Source of the DNA: an uncultured bacterium | Lineage (GTDB): Bacteria > Hydrogenedentota > Hydrogenedentia > Hydrogenedentales > CAILVY01 | Direction: 5' to 3' | DNA length: 64,000 nt | NCBI GenBank assembly: GCA_937951485.1 | Contig: CALEDJ010000029.1 | Location: 103,718-167,717, forward strand | In this document: positions 8,632-17,972 of the stretch, piece after piece | Layout of the letters: every line of letters starts with the position of its first letter | Position numbering within the stretch: the first letter of the stretch is position 1 | The notes under the pieces: model-generated | What the model saw: only the letters and a program-made list of their open reading frames with translations | The model's database searches: none | What the model was told of the DNA's origin: nothing | Program-made: the position numbers and the translations under genes

Positions 8632-9669
8632 TCAGAATCGCGCTTTCATTTCCTCCAGGGCGCCAAACTGCTCTTGGATGGCATACTCCGTTCCCTGCTC
8701 ATCCACAACCACGCCGTCGTATGGGCCGAAATGCTGCGCATAGTCCATCGCGATGATTCCGTAATGGCGTTTCTCCGCTTTGGCATCCCGACCCCGGAAG
8801 CGCAGGCGGACGCGGCCTTCCTTGTCCTCAATGCGAAACGTGCGCGCTTCTGATTCGCGTATGAACGCTACAGGCCCCATCAACATGATGCGGCCATCCA
8901 CCCACAGAGCGTCCTCATCGGGCGCTCCTTGCTCCGTCATCTGATTGACAAAATTGACCATCACCTCGCGCCCTTGGGCGGAGAAACCCGAAAAACACCC
9001 CCACAGCCACTGGGTGCGATAGGGATAGAAAGTTTTCTGTTCGTCGAGATTCCCGCGATCCCGGGCGGAATCGAAGCGATACTCTTCGCGGTCAATTCGG
9101 ATAACCCCTTCAATACGCAAAGGCGATTTATGCGTGTACGTGTGATGTTTGGGCGGAATGGGCAGGCTGACGACCAGGGGGTCCACATCGTTCAGATTCT
9201 GGTGGAAAACCAGGTCGGCATACATGGCCGGCGCGGTTCGGGTTTTCAACAAATCCGCTTTGACCCGGTGGCAGCCATCTTCCAGGTTGTGCTCGAAAAT
9301 GATCCATCCGCCCCTGGAAACACACCGGGCGCTCCCGCGCCAGAGGGTTTCCGGCAAATGGACACGGAAAGGATTTGCGATCATGGTCTGTTCGCACATA
9401 CGCGCACGTTCCTTGTCGTAAACATAAAACGTGCCGCTTGCGGCATACTTGGCATTCTGAATGAGCACTGAGCCATACATACGGGGATGATTGATGCCGA
9501 AGCCAATCCATTCCTTCAGCCGAAACCAGCGGAACGGTCTCCCCACAGGGCCTCCGGGATTTCGCGCGTCGAGCAGATTGGCGTATCGAAAGGGCGTCTT
9601 GAAAAAGCCGCAATGGATGTTTCCGTTCTCCACAAGCGCAGGCGGTGTTTCCACAATGGCGGCGGACAC
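8632..9669 (-). CDS. DUF2804 family protein
   Basis: A 345-residue protein matching the general plan of DUF2804: an N-terminal segment with NGNIHCGFFKTPFRYAN, the repeated aromatic beta-strand pattern of a lipocalin/AttH-like fold (EWIGFGINHPRMYGSVLIQN), the short motif WLWGCFSGFSAQGREVMVNF, and the C-terminal GPYDGVVVDEQGTEY. The biochemical role of this family is unknown; the fold suggests a hydrophobic ligand. No signal peptide is seen. It is the first gene of the minus-strand run to 5091, so any promoter of that run should lie between 9670 and 9855, where I found no convincing -35/-10 pair. Confidence 0.7.
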   Translation of the reverse strand: MSAAIVETPPALVENGNIHCGFFKTPFRYANLLDARNPGGPVGRPFRWFRLKEWIGFGINHPRMYGSVLIQNAKYAASGTFYVYDKERARMCEQTMIANPFRVHLPETLWRGSARCVSRGGWIIFEHNLEDGCHRVKADLLKTRTAPAMYADLVFHQNLNDVDPLVVSLPIPPKHHTYTHKSPLRIEGVIRIDREEYRFDSARDRGNLDEQKTFYPYRTQWLWGCFSGFSAQGREVMVNFVNQMTEQGAPDEDALWVDGRIMLMGPVAFIRESEARTFRIEDKEGRVRLRFRGRDAKAEKRHYGIIAMDYAQHFGPYDGVVVDEQGTEYAIQEQFGALEEMKARF

Positions 9670-9855
9670 AGGGATTTTCTCCTGACAAACATTCGCGTCT
9701 GCGGGATTTTACCTGAAATTTACGGGCGCGTGCACATGTTCCGGGGGGGCATGCCGTTTTTCCCAGTCAGGCCATCATGTATCGGTGGGGAATAGCGCAA
9801 TTGAAAAAGGTGTTTGCTTTGACACCGTCGGGCAACGGGTTCTACCGGAAAGAGC

Positions 9856-11178
9856 ATGACGCGATGGGGCAGGCAGAATATGTTGTTTCGCAGAGGTGCA
9901 ATCGGTTGTTTCTTTGACGCGATCAGGGATCGTCTCACCCATTTCTTCACCAACTCCAGGAATACGCCCCAGTCCCGGGATGCAAACGGGGTTGCGTATG
10001 AGTCCTCAGTCCCTGCCGTCGAAGCGCGGATGAGCCGCAAAACGGGTGTGGACAGTGAAAGCCTTACCACAGCGATCGAGTGCGCGGGGGAAGCGGTGCT
10101 TATCACGGATGGGAACGGCGTAATTCTGTATGCAAACCCGGCGTTCACTGCGCAAACCGGCTATGCCCGAAAAGAGGTATTGGGCAAGACGCCGAAAATA
10201 CTGAAAAGCGGACTTCAGGGCGCCGCGTTCTACGCCAATCTCTGGGACACCATTCGTTCGGGAAAAACGTGGCGCGGCGAACTGGTGAATCGGCGCAAGG
10301 ACGGCGCGCTCTACGAGGTGGAACAGACCATTGCGCCGGTGAAAGATGGTTCGGGCGCAATCACCGGATACGTTTCCATCAAGCGGGACGTGACGGAACG
10401 GCGGCGCGTGGAGCGCGAGGTGGCCGAGCACCAATCCCGCATGCAGGCTTCTGCGCGGATGGCTGCGTTGGGGCTTGTAGCGGGAAACATCGCACACGAA
10501 ATCAAGAACCCGCTCACGGTCATCAGCGGCGACGCCGAACTGCTTGCGAGCATGTACAGCGCCGGCAAGTGGAATGAAAAAATCTGCCTGGAAGCAGCGG
10601 AGCGGCTTGTGCGCAATGCCGAGCGGCTGGAACGCATTGTGCGGGGGTTGATAAACCTTTCGCGGGAAGGCTCACGCGATCCCTTCCGTTGCGTCCCGAT
10701 GCGAACGCTGATGGAAGAGGCCATTGAGTTGTGCCGTCCAAGATTTGCCTTGAAGGGCGTGCGACTGGAGTGCCCCACACCAGGCCCGGATATGCGTGTG
10801 GAATGCCGTCCCACCCAGATTTCCCAGGCATTGCTGAACCTGCTTACCAACGCGTTGGATGCCGTGTCGCGGCTTCAGGACCCTTGGGTCTGCATAGAAT
10901 GCGCCGACGACGAGGATGCCGTCATCCTTGCTGTCAGCGACAGCGGCTGCGGCATTCCCGCGCCGGTCCGCGCAAACATTTTCAATGAGTTCTATACCAC
11001 CAAGAACGACGGCGCATCCTGCGGTCTGGGATTGAGCATTTCCCGCGCCATCGTGGAACAGCATAACGGGGCGTTGTTCCTGGACGAAGACGCGCCGCAC
11101 ACCCGCTTCGTCATGCGCTTGCCGAAGACACAAGCCAGGCCACTGAAATCAAACTCCTCCGAGGCATGTGCGCCGTAA
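9856..11178 (+). CDS. Soluble PAS-domain sensor histidine kinase
   Basis: A 440-residue kinase. A PAS domain covers about residues 68-185 (AVLITDGNGVILYANPAFTA; GYVSIKRDVTERRRVE at its exit). The dimerisation/phosphoacceptor helix is NIAHEIKNPL with His214. The ATPase domain has the N box LLNLLTNALDAV (about 327), G1 VSDSGCGIP and G2 GLGLSISRAI. No transmembrane segment is clear, so it probably senses a cytoplasmic signal. GGAAAGAG overlaps the preferred distance to ATG 9856; ATG 10030 (MSRKTGVDSESL) would remove a poorly conserved 58-residue head and is a serious alternative. No response regulator is encoded nearby, so this looks like an orphan kinase. Its stop is 4 nt from the convergent prepilin gene. 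Confidence 0.9.
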   Translation: MTRWGRQNMLFRRGAIGCFFDAIRDRLTHFFTNSRNTPQSRDANGVAYESSVPAVEARMSRKTGVDSESLTTAIECAGEAVLITDGNGVILYANPAFTAQTGYARKEVLGKTPKILKSGLQGAAFYANLWDTIRSGKTWRGELVNRRKDGALYEVEQTIAPVKDGSGAITGYVSIKRDVTERRRVEREVAEHQSRMQASARMAALGLVAGNIAHEIKNPLTVISGDAELLASMYSAGKWNEKICLEAAERLVRNAERLERIVRGLINLSREGSRDPFRCVPMRTLMEEAIELCRPRFALKGVRLECPTPGPDMRVECRPTQISQALLNLLTNALDAVSRLQDPWVCIECADDEDAVILAVSDSGCGIPAPVRANIFNEFYTTKNDGASCGLGLSISRAIVEQHNGALFLDEDAPHTRFVMRLPKTQARPLKSNSSEACAP

Positions 11179-11182
11179 CGCT

Positions 11183-12133
11183 TCAGCGTTCAACGTCGAA
11201 CATGTGCATCAGTTCGGCCATGGCGCGGTTGATGGGGGCCGGTCCGGGATAGCGCACAAATTCCACATGACCGTCCATGAACAGCAGATTGCTGCCGCCC
11301 GGCACATGATTGAAATGGGACACGATACTGGCGACATTGTCCCACATGACGAAAATGCCGCTCTGGGCCTTGGCGCTCGCGGCGGGATTGTTGATATCGG
11401 TGATCAGGAAGCGCTCGATGCCTTCCCGCAGGCGATAGACCGTTGCGCTGGCGCCGCCGCCGTTGCCGTTGCCGGGTGAGACGCGCCGGTCGCTGTCCGT
11501 CACCGCCAGAAAGGCCGCGTAATCATTCGCGAGGAACGGGTCCCGATGCGATCGCATCATGTCTTCAATCATTTCCACGAACTGCGCGGGACCTTCGGTG
11601 TATTCCGGGGCAGGTTCGTTCAGCCCCAGGATTTGCGCCAGCAAACGCAATGCGCCGATGTCTTTCTTGGGAAACTCATCCTGCACCCGGTCAAAAACAT
11701 AGGACGCATAGGTATAACTGGCGTCAATCCCCTCCACGCCTTCCTGGCGGTTGCCGTCTATGCGCAGCGTCAGCGTGAGATTGCCGTCGGCGTCACGGAA
11801 ATCATTGATGCTGTCCATCGGGTCGGAGGGACAGAACACGATGGCGGGGTCGGTCAGGTATTCGGGGTATATTGCCGAGACCAGCGGCCCGAAGGCGATG
11901 CAGGGCCGTGGCCCGCAACCCAATTCCACCTGCGACGGCGGGAACCGTTCCCCAGGCGATTCCCCCGAATACATTTTGAAGATCAGCCCCCATTGTTTCA
12001 GGTTGTTCGCGCAGGAAGCGCGCCGCGCCGCTTCGCGCGCGCGCGCCAGCGCGGGCAGCAGAATCGCGGCCAGAATCGCGATGATGGCAATCACGACCAG
12101 CAGTTCAATCAACGTGAAACCCTGCTTCTTCAT
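11183..12133 (-). CDS. Prepilin-like secreted protein, copy 1 (H-x10-DG tail)
   Basis: A 316-residue protein opening with a class-III signal of the type IV pilin/type II secretion pseudopilin sort: [18 protein letters not shown], with cleavage expected after Gly5 and methylation of Phe6, followed by [18 protein letters not shown] and [11 protein letters not shown]. The C-terminal [17 protein letters not shown] resembles the H-x9-DG motif common in planctomycete and Lentisphaerae/Hydrogenedentes DUF1559-like proteins, here with one extra spacer residue. AGGAGGT lies 6 nt before ATG 12133, which fixes the start; the frame is open a further 20 codons upstream. It is a tandem paralogue of the gene at 12190-13161 and probably cotranscribed with it (56-nt gap). 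The role is unknown. Confidence 0.88.
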   Translation of the reverse strand: MKKQGFTLIELLVVIAIIAILAAILLPALARAREAARRASCANNLKQWGLIFKMYSGESPGERFPPSQVELGCGPRPCIAFGPLVSAIYPEYLTDPAIVFCPSDPMDSINDFRDADGNLTLTLRIDGNRQEGVEGIDASYTYASYVFDRVQDEFPKKDIGALRLLAQILGLNEPAPEYTEGPAQFVEMIEDMMRSHRDPFLANDYAAFLAVTDSDRRVSPGNGNGGGASATVYRLREGIERFLITDINNPAASAKAQSGIFVMWDNVASIVSHFNHVPGGSNLLFMDGHVEFVRYPGPAPINRAMAELMHMFDVER

Positions 12134-12189
12134 TTGATCTACCTCCTGTTGCGTTTTCGAACTATCAGTCCCGTCCGGTGTTTTCGTCG

Positions 12190-13161
12190 TCAATCTCCCG
12201 AAAAAACCCCGGTCATCTTGGCAAGTGTCCGTCCGGCGGGCGGCTTGCCCGGATAACGAAGAAACGCCACGTGGCCGTCCATGTACAGCACGTTGGCCCC
12301 GCCCGGCGCATGGTTGAAATCCCTGACGTTCGTCCGAATATGGTCCCAGACAATATAGATTTCGCTTTGGGCGCGCGCAGATGCGGCGGGATTGTTGATG
12401 TCGGTGATCAGGAACCGCTCGATGCCTTCGCGCAATCGGTACACGACTTCGCCGCCGGCGTTTCCGTTATATCCCTGCGGTCCGGTGTAGTTCGGATCTT
12501 CGTAGTACGGCAGGCGGCGATCATCGTCTGCCGCCCGCTTGAAGGCATCCGGACCTTGAAAAGCGGCGCTGGTCAATGCCCGGATCATTTCTTCCATCAC
12601 CTGCACATACTGCGCGGGACCCGGTTCTTCGGGATTCTCGATATGGTAACCCATGGCCGCAATGAGCAGCGCCAGGGCGCCGAGGTCCTTTTTGGGGAAC
12701 TCATCCCCGCAGCGGTCGAAGACGAACTGGGCATACACATAACTGGCGTCAATGGCCTGTACATAGTCGCGTCGTCCCGGGCGGTCCTTGATCCCGAAGC
12801 GAATCATTCCATCCACATCCGGAAACATGTCCAATCGGTCCCCGGCGTCTGATGGACAGAACAGAATTGCGGGATCGGTCAGATATTCCGGATACACCGC
12901 GTTAAACTCAGGCATGAAGGCGATGCAGATGTAATCCGATCCGCAGCCCATTTCCAACTGCATGGGGGGATACTTCCCGCCGCCCGACTCGCCGCTGTAC
13001 ATTTTCAGCAACAACCCCCATTGCTTCAGGTTGTTTGCGCATGAGGCGCGCCGGGCCGCCTCGCGCGCCCGCGACAGCGCCGGCAGGAGAATGGCTGCCA
13101 GGATCGCGATAATGGCAATCACGACCAGCAACTCGATCAGCGTGAATCCGCGTCTTGCCAT
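12190..13161 (-). CDS. Prepilin-like secreted protein, copy 2 (H-x10-DG tail)
   Basis: A 323-residue paralogue of the gene at 11183-12133. It begins [18 protein letters not shown], continues with [19 protein letters not shown], shares the [19 protein letters not shown] and [16 protein letters not shown] blocks, and ends with [17 protein letters not shown]. The two proteins align along their whole length, including [19 protein letters not shown], so they arose by tandem duplication. Prepilin peptidase would cut after Gly5. It is the promoter-proximal gene: a consensus promoter and two palindromic sites lie upstream (13197-13274). Confidence 0.88.
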   Translation of the reverse strand: MARRGFTLIELLVVIAIIAILAAILLPALSRAREAARRASCANNLKQWGLLLKMYSGESGGGKYPPMQLEMGCGSDYICIAFMPEFNAVYPEYLTDPAILFCPSDAGDRLDMFPDVDGMIRFGIKDRPGRRDYVQAIDASYVYAQFVFDRCGDEFPKKDLGALALLIAAMGYHIENPEEPGPAQYVQVMEEMIRALTSAAFQGPDAFKRAADDDRRLPYYEDPNYTGPQGYNGNAGGEVVYRLREGIERFLITDINNPAASARAQSEIYIVWDHIRTNVRDFNHAPGGANVLYMDGHVAFLRYPGKPPAGRTLAKMTGVFSGD

Positions 13162-13196
13162 GACCCGCTCTCCGTGACTATGCCCCGCCTTCGTTC

Positions 13197-13274
13197 ATTG
13201 GTACAACCAATATGATAACAGCAGATAATCATTTTGTCAATGTATCCTTAGCATAAGATATTGGTTGAATCAAT
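13197..13274 (-). promoter_or_regulatory. Paired palindromic operator-like sites around the prepilin promoter
   Basis: ATTGGTACAACCAAT (13197-13211) is a perfect 6-3-6 palindrome at the expected transcription start of the prepilin pair. ATTGGTTGAATCAAT (13260-13274) is the same palindrome with one mismatch and lies upstream of the -35 box. Their centres are 63 bp apart, six helical turns. The TGGT-N3-ACCA core is like sites bound by FadR-type GntR regulators. No such regulator gene is in this window. Confidence 0.5.
13212..13240 (-). promoter_or_regulatory. Promoter for the tandem prepilin genes
   Basis: On the minus strand TTGACA (13240-13235) and TATCAT (13217-13212) are separated by 17 bp. 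This is the best promoter match upstream of 13161 and would start transcription near 13205, inside one of the palindromes. Confidence 0.65.
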
Positions 13275-13397
13275 TTAGTTCTGTCGGGGTGATTGACAAA
13301 GATTCAGTGATTGTTTCAGTCGGCTGAAATGTTGCGAGATCTGTTACATTTACATTTAAGCCGAATGGCGTGCAGCGGGGAATGTTGTGTTTTTTTA

Positions 13398-13533
13398 CAT
13401 GCCCCGGCGCTCCGCGCCACCCCCTTCCAAGGGGGATTGGGAACACATGCCCCGGCGCTCCGCGCCACCCCCTTCCAAGGGGGATTGGGAACACATGCCC
13501 CGGCGCTCCGCGCCACCCCCTTCCAAGGGGGAT
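13398..13533. repeat. Three tandem copies of a 48-bp GC-rich palindromic repeat
   Basis: The unit starts at 13399, 13447 and 13495 and the copies are identical except where the third ends. Each unit contains two palindromes: GGCGCTCCGCGCC and CCCCCTTCCAAGGGGG. Open frames through the array are by-products of a period divisible by three. Related single copies occur near 50771-50812 and 62257-62292, so this is a dispersed REP-like family. Confidence 0.8.
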
Positions 13534-13730
13534 GTAAAAGGCCATATAGTGCACCCCGACAGTCCATGCCATTCCGCTGAAGTGTTACAGAGATTTCAAA
13601 TTTCAGATTTGAAATCACAGCCATCGCAAAGGCCTTGATTTTCCCTTGTATATTCTTTGTTTTCCTCGCCTGAATGATCGCTCAAGGACATCAGGTGTGC
13701 AGCGTTTTTTACAGCGCCTGTGCTGCCCGC

Positions 13731-13898
13731 AACCCAGTCCACGTCATTGCGAACCCAGTCCACGTCATTGCGAATCCAGTCCACGTCATTGCGAATCCAG
13801 TCCACGTCATTGCGAATCCAGTCCACGTTATTGCGAATCCAGTCCACGTCATTGCGAACCCAGTCCACGTCATTGCGAACCCAGTCCACGTCATTGCG
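13731..13898. repeat. Eight tandem copies of a 21-bp repeat
   Basis: Exactly 168 bp made of eight head-to-tail units. Each unit holds AACCCAGTCC or AATCCAGTCC followed by ACGTCATTGCG; copies differ only by C/T in the first part and one T in copy 6. There are no spacers, so it is not a CRISPR array. The period (seven codons) keeps several frames open, but no ribosome site or conserved protein is seen. Confidence 0.85.
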
Positions 13899-14137
13899 TG
13901 TCAAACGAAGCAATCTGAAACAAGGGCGGCCTCATGATGTCCGAGATTGCTTGTATGTTCCTCTTGCGGCGTATTTGCGTAGCGAAAGTCGTCACAGCAG
14001 CAGTTTTCTTCGCTTCGCCCGCAATGACGAGGATTTGCGGTCGGCTGGTAAATTCAGGATTGTTGTGTTGCCAAGCAAGTGCGTTTTCTTTCTTTTTTGA
14101 ATCGCCGCCGAAGGCGGTGGGGAACTCGCAATGACGA
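13891..14137. repeat. Inverted TCATTGCG / CGCAATGA repeat cluster
   Basis: CGTCATTGCG at the end of the 21-bp array is answered by CGCAATGACG at 14020-14029 and 14128-14137, and GAAGCAATCT (13908-13917) by AGATTGCTTG (13952-13961). The result is a nested set of hairpins of the kind seen as dispersed intergenic repeats in many environmental genomes. I see no gene between 13162 and 14334. Confidence 0.6.
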
Positions 14138-14334
14138 CAAGGACGTGTTATGTGTGCTGATTCCAAAGGTTACGCCAGTTGGCAGAATGTCAGGAAATTT
14201 CAGATTTGAAGACCGCGTGACTCGGGCAATGGTGATTGTCGTCGCCTGCATGTTATACTGCGGCGATCAAGCGCCGTTGTTCCCGGCGCGGTGTGCATCT
14301 TTTCCACGCAACCCAAACCATGAGGGCGATCACC

Positions 14335-16233
14335 ATGAGTTTTCCAATTGATGTCGGCCAGTACAAGCCGGTGGCGATTGATCCGTTCAAAGGGGTCATT
14401 ACGCCGGAACAGCGTCAACAGTTGCTCACGAACATCCAGGTGGTGCGGGACACGATCATTTTCTTTACGGCGGCGGCGGGGGTGAAGGGGCTGGGGGGCC
14501 ATACGGGCGGCGCGTACAGCATCGTTCCGGAGGTGTTGATCGCCGACAGTTTCATGAGGGGCGCCGACAGGGTCTATCCGGTCTATTTCGATGAAGCGGG
14601 CCACCGCGTGGCGATTCAATACGCCATGGCGGCGTTCAACGGCGAGATGCCGTTTGAGAAACTGCTGCAATACCGCGCGGCCGATGAGGGATTGTATGGC
14701 CATCCGGAACTGGACCCGGCGCTTGGCATCAAGTTCGCCTCCGGTCGCCTCGGCCACCTCTGGCCGTTCGTCAACGGGGTGGCCCTCGCCAATCGCGACA
14801 AGGTGGTTTTCCTGTTCGGCTCCGACGGTTCGCAGCAGGAAGGGGACGACGCCGAGGCGGCGCGGCTCGCGGTGGCGCAGCGGATTAATGTTAAACTCTG
14901 CATTGACGACAACAATGTGACGATCTCCGGCCACCCCTCGGAATATCTGCCGGGCTTCAACGTGGCGAAAACACTGGAGGGGCACGGCCTGCGCGTGGAT
15001 GTCGGCCAGGGCGAGGATTTCGACAGTCTCTTCGCGCGCATGGTGAAAGCGGTGCAGACGCCCGGGCCGGTCGCGTTGGTGAACCGGCGCCCCATGGCGC
15101 CGGGCGTGCCGGGCATTGAAGGCAGCCACGCGGGCCATGATGTCATCGCCAAACAGCCCGCGATTGACTACCTCACCCAACGCGGCCTGACGGAAGCGGT
15201 GGAATATATCAACAGCATCGGGAAACCGAAAGACGGCCGGGTTTACAAGGGTTCTTCCAAGGAAACCGCCAGCAACCGCACGGAATTCGGGGTGATTGTG
15301 AACGGCATTCTCGACGCCATGCCGGAATCCGAGCGCATGGCGCGCGTGCTGGTGGTGGACTCCGACCTCGAAGGGTCCACCGGCCTGAAGGGCATCCGTG
15401 TCGCGCATCCCGAAGTTTTCATCAACGGCGGCGTGCAGGAGCGCGGCAATTTTTCCGCCGCCGCCGGATTCGGTTTTGAGAAGGGCAGACAGGGCATCTT
15501 CAGCACCTTCTCCGCCTTCCTGGAGATGATCATCTCCGAAGCGACCATGGCGCGGCTCAACGGGGCCAATGTCATCTGCCATTTCTCGCATGCGGGGGTG
15601 GACGATATGGCCGACAACACCTGCCATTACGGCGTGAATATCTTTCTGGCGGACAGCGGCCTCCCGGAAGGCGACAGAACGCGGCTCTACTTTGCGGCCG
15701 ATGCCCTGCAACTCAAGCGCCTGGTGCATGCCATCTGGGATGATCCCGGCATGCGGTTCGTTTTTACGACGCGAAGCAAGGTGCCGTTCATTTTGAACGA
15801 GGACGGGTCCCAACGCTACGGCGGTGATTATCAGTTTATTCCGGGGAAGGACGAAGTCATCCGGGAAGGATCGGCGGGATATGTCATTTCCTATGGGGAT
15901 ATCCTCTATCGCGCGCTGGATGCCGTCGAGCGGGCCCGCGAAGAGGGACTGAACGTCGGCCTGATCAACAAGCCCACGCTCAATGTGGTGGATGAGGCCA
16001 TGATGGCGAAGATCGGAAAAACGCCGTTTGTGCTCGTGGTTGAAGCGCAGAATCGCCTCACCGGCCTTGGATCGCGCTTCGGGTCCTGGCTGCTGGAGCG
16101 CGGTCATGCCCCCCGATACGCCTGGCTCGCCGTCACCCGGCCCGGCCACGGCGGTCTTGGCGAACATGTATTCCATCAGGGCATTGACCCCGACAGTATT
16201 CTGAGCAAAATCAAGAGCATGGCGCGCGACTAG
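14335..16233 (+). CDS. tkt: Transketolase
   Basis: A 632-residue full-length transketolase, the TPP- and Mg-dependent enzyme that moves two-carbon ketol units in the pentose phosphate pathway. Visible features: GLGGHTGGAYSIVPEVLIAD at the N-terminal TPP site, YGHPELDPALGIKFASGRLG, and the TPP motif GSDGSQQEGD ending at IDDNNVTISGHP. The pyrimidine domain has VLVVDSDLEGSTG and GVQERGNFSAAAGFGFEKG with the catalytic Glu region, and NVICHFSHAGVDDM. The C-terminal domain has GYVISYGDILYRAL. ATG 14335 was chosen because the conserved start and a GAGGG element fit it; the frame opens earlier at 14236. It is monocistronic by spacing, with repeats upstream. Confidence 0.93.
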   Translation: MSFPIDVGQYKPVAIDPFKGVITPEQRQQLLTNIQVVRDTIIFFTAAAGVKGLGGHTGGAYSIVPEVLIADSFMRGADRVYPVYFDEAGHRVAIQYAMAAFNGEMPFEKLLQYRAADEGLYGHPELDPALGIKFASGRLGHLWPFVNGVALANRDKVVFLFGSDGSQQEGDDAEAARLAVAQRINVKLCIDDNNVTISGHPSEYLPGFNVAKTLEGHGLRVDVGQGEDFDSLFARMVKAVQTPGPVALVNRRPMAPGVPGIEGSHAGHDVIAKQPAIDYLTQRGLTEAVEYINSIGKPKDGRVYKGSSKETASNRTEFGVIVNGILDAMPESERMARVLVVDSDLEGSTGLKGIRVAHPEVFINGGVQERGNFSAAAGFGFEKGRQGIFSTFSAFLEMIISEATMARLNGANVICHFSHAGVDDMADNTCHYGVNIFLADSGLPEGDRTRLYFAADALQLKRLVHAIWDDPGMRFVFTTRSKVPFILNEDGSQRYGGDYQFIPGKDEVIREGSAGYVISYGDILYRALDAVERAREEGLNVGLINKPTLNVVDEAMMAKIGKTPFVLVVEAQNRLTGLGSRFGSWLLERGHAPRYAWLAVTRPGHGGLGEHVFHQGIDPDSILSKIKSMARD

Positions 16234-16346
16234 GGCCGTCAACATGCTATTGTGATGGCGCCGGCAAAGCGCGCATGTTCTGTAAGGTGTTTTGTATCGT
16301 GTCCGGACAGGTCCATTGTTGCGGCATATACGATGGGAGGTTTGCC

Positions 16347-17798
16347 ATGATGCGGTCAGGGTTTTCTGCATGGGCGCAGTCGGCATTCTGTTGCGCCGTG
16401 GTGCCTTTGGTGCTGGCTGCGGCGCCGGCCAAAGGGGATGCGCTTTCGCCCACGGACTGGTTTCGAGACGCAGGCTTCGGCGTGTTCGTGCATTACCTGG
16501 AATCCCTCCAGAACAATCCTGAGAAAGTGCACAGCCTGGGGAAATGCACTTCGTGGGATGAGTGCGTGCGGGATTTCGATACGGAACGTTTCGCCGATGC
16601 CATGGCCGAGGCAGGGGCGGGCTATGTGATTTTCACGGCCATGCAAATCACCCGCCATATGATTGCGCCGAATGCAACCTTTGACAGAATTTCCGGATAC
16701 GGGCCGGGAGAAGCCTGCGCCACGCGGGACCTTATTGAAGACCTCCATGCATCCCTCAGCAAACGAAAAATCCCCTTGATGATTTACTGGACCGGCGACG
16801 GGCCGCGCGGGGATGACCGGGCCGGAAAGGCGTTCGGGTGCGGCAGCCCTGTCAGTCGTGCGTTCGTGCAGAAATGGGCCGATGTTTTCCGGGAATACGG
16901 GGAACGGTACGGCGAGAAAATCGCCGGCGTCTGGACGGACGGCTGCTATGAGGGCATCGGATATGACGAAGAGAAACTCGCCATCCTTGCGGCGGGGCTT
17001 CGCGCAGGAAACCCCAAGCGTATCATAGCGATGAATTCCGGCGTCGGAGACGAGGTCCGCCCCCACTTCTCAGGGGAGGACTATACCTGTGGTGAACAGA
17101 ATCGTTTTTTTGAGGTTCCACCCCAGCGTTTCATCGAAGGCAAGCAGTGGCATATTCTGTCCTTCCTGAGCGGCACCGCATGGGCCGAACCGGGCACGGG
17201 TTACAGCAAGAACGAATTGGCGGATTATGTCTGGGCGGTGCATCAGCGCGGCGGGGTGGTTTCGATTGATGTGGCGCTGTTTCGGGACGGATCGCTGGAC
17301 AGGTCGCAGATGGAGATGCTCAAAGCGGTGCGCCGCGCGCTTCGCGAAGATGCCGTGCGCCCGCCGGTGCCCCCGGGCAACCTCGCCTATCGGCGGCAGG
17401 CCAGATTGTTGAGCCTGGATGGCGGCCGTCCGTTGGAAGTCAACAGCGGCATCCACCATGCCCGGCTGGGTGTGGACGGGAACCCCGACACGTTTGCCCA
17501 AGCCGGCGGCGAGTGGCCGTGGACGTATGAGGTGGATCTTGTGGATACGGTGCGGATACGCCGGGTGAAAATTGTGTTTGGTCCGGGCTATGCCACGCAT
17601 TTTGCGTTGCGTGTTTCCGCCGACGGGACGTCGTGGGAAACCGTCGTAGAAGAAACCGGCCATAACGGCGCACCGTGGGAAGCGATTCTTGATGGGGTGG
17701 TCGCGCGGCATGTGCGGGTGTGCGGCATAAAGCCGGATGGTCCGGGCCAGGTCGGCACCCAGATGTCCGTCGCCTCGCTGGAAGTCTATGCGGAGTAG
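16347..17798 (+). CDS. Secreted GH29 alpha-L-fucosidase-like protein with C-terminal beta domain
   Basis: A 483-residue exported protein. GGGAGG stands 6 nt before ATG 16347, and the following MMRSGFSAWAQSAFCCAVVP to AAPAKG is a signal peptide. Residues about 35-320 look like the TIM barrel of alpha-L-fucosidases (WFRDAGFGVFVHYLES; GYVIFTAMQITRHMIAPNAT; KIAGVWTDGCYEG, where the Asp aligns with the usual nucleophile position; RGGVVSIDVAL). Residues about 370-483 form an F5/8-type (discoidin-like) beta domain (GVDGNPDTFAQAGGEWPW, IVFGPGYATHFALRVSADGT). It probably acts on fucose-like residues of an extracellular polymer; activity is unproven because the barrel is divergent. Confidence 0.7.
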   Translation: MMRSGFSAWAQSAFCCAVVPLVLAAAPAKGDALSPTDWFRDAGFGVFVHYLESLQNNPEKVHSLGKCTSWDECVRDFDTERFADAMAEAGAGYVIFTAMQITRHMIAPNATFDRISGYGPGEACATRDLIEDLHASLSKRKIPLMIYWTGDGPRGDDRAGKAFGCGSPVSRAFVQKWADVFREYGERYGEKIAGVWTDGCYEGIGYDEEKLAILAAGLRAGNPKRIIAMNSGVGDEVRPHFSGEDYTCGEQNRFFEVPPQRFIEGKQWHILSFLSGTAWAEPGTGYSKNELADYVWAVHQRGGVVSIDVALFRDGSLDRSQMEMLKAVRRALREDAVRPPVPPGNLAYRRQARLLSLDGGRPLEVNSGIHHARLGVDGNPDTFAQAGGEWPWTYEVDLVDTVRIRRVKIVFGPGYATHFALRVSADGTSWETVVEETGHNGAPWEAILDGVVARHVRVCGIKPDGPGQVGTQMSVASLEVYAE

Positions 17799-17972
17799 CC
17801 GGTGAATTTCCGGCGTCATGGGTCAAAGGGACGGCGACATCGGTTGCGGTCCGGTTTGAAACGATTTTAGAATAGGGTAATGTTTTTTTCCCGGGCGGCA
17901 TGATTGAGGCCGGGCGCGGGCATAAACGCAGCGTTCCCGAGTGTTTATGAGGGCGCCGGTGAAGGGTGAGCG

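Noticed and set aside
13398-13898. CRISPR array
   Set aside because: The repeats are tandem without unique spacers, and no cas genes are present.
13646-13937. Repeat proteins (NPVHVIA)n and similar
   Set aside because: The 21-bp period keeps frames open in several directions. There is no ribosome site and no conserved sequence outside the repeat.
14200-16386. Open frame of 728 residues opposite transketolase
   Set aside because: Antisense shadow caused by high GC at third positions. The plus strand has all transketolase motifs.
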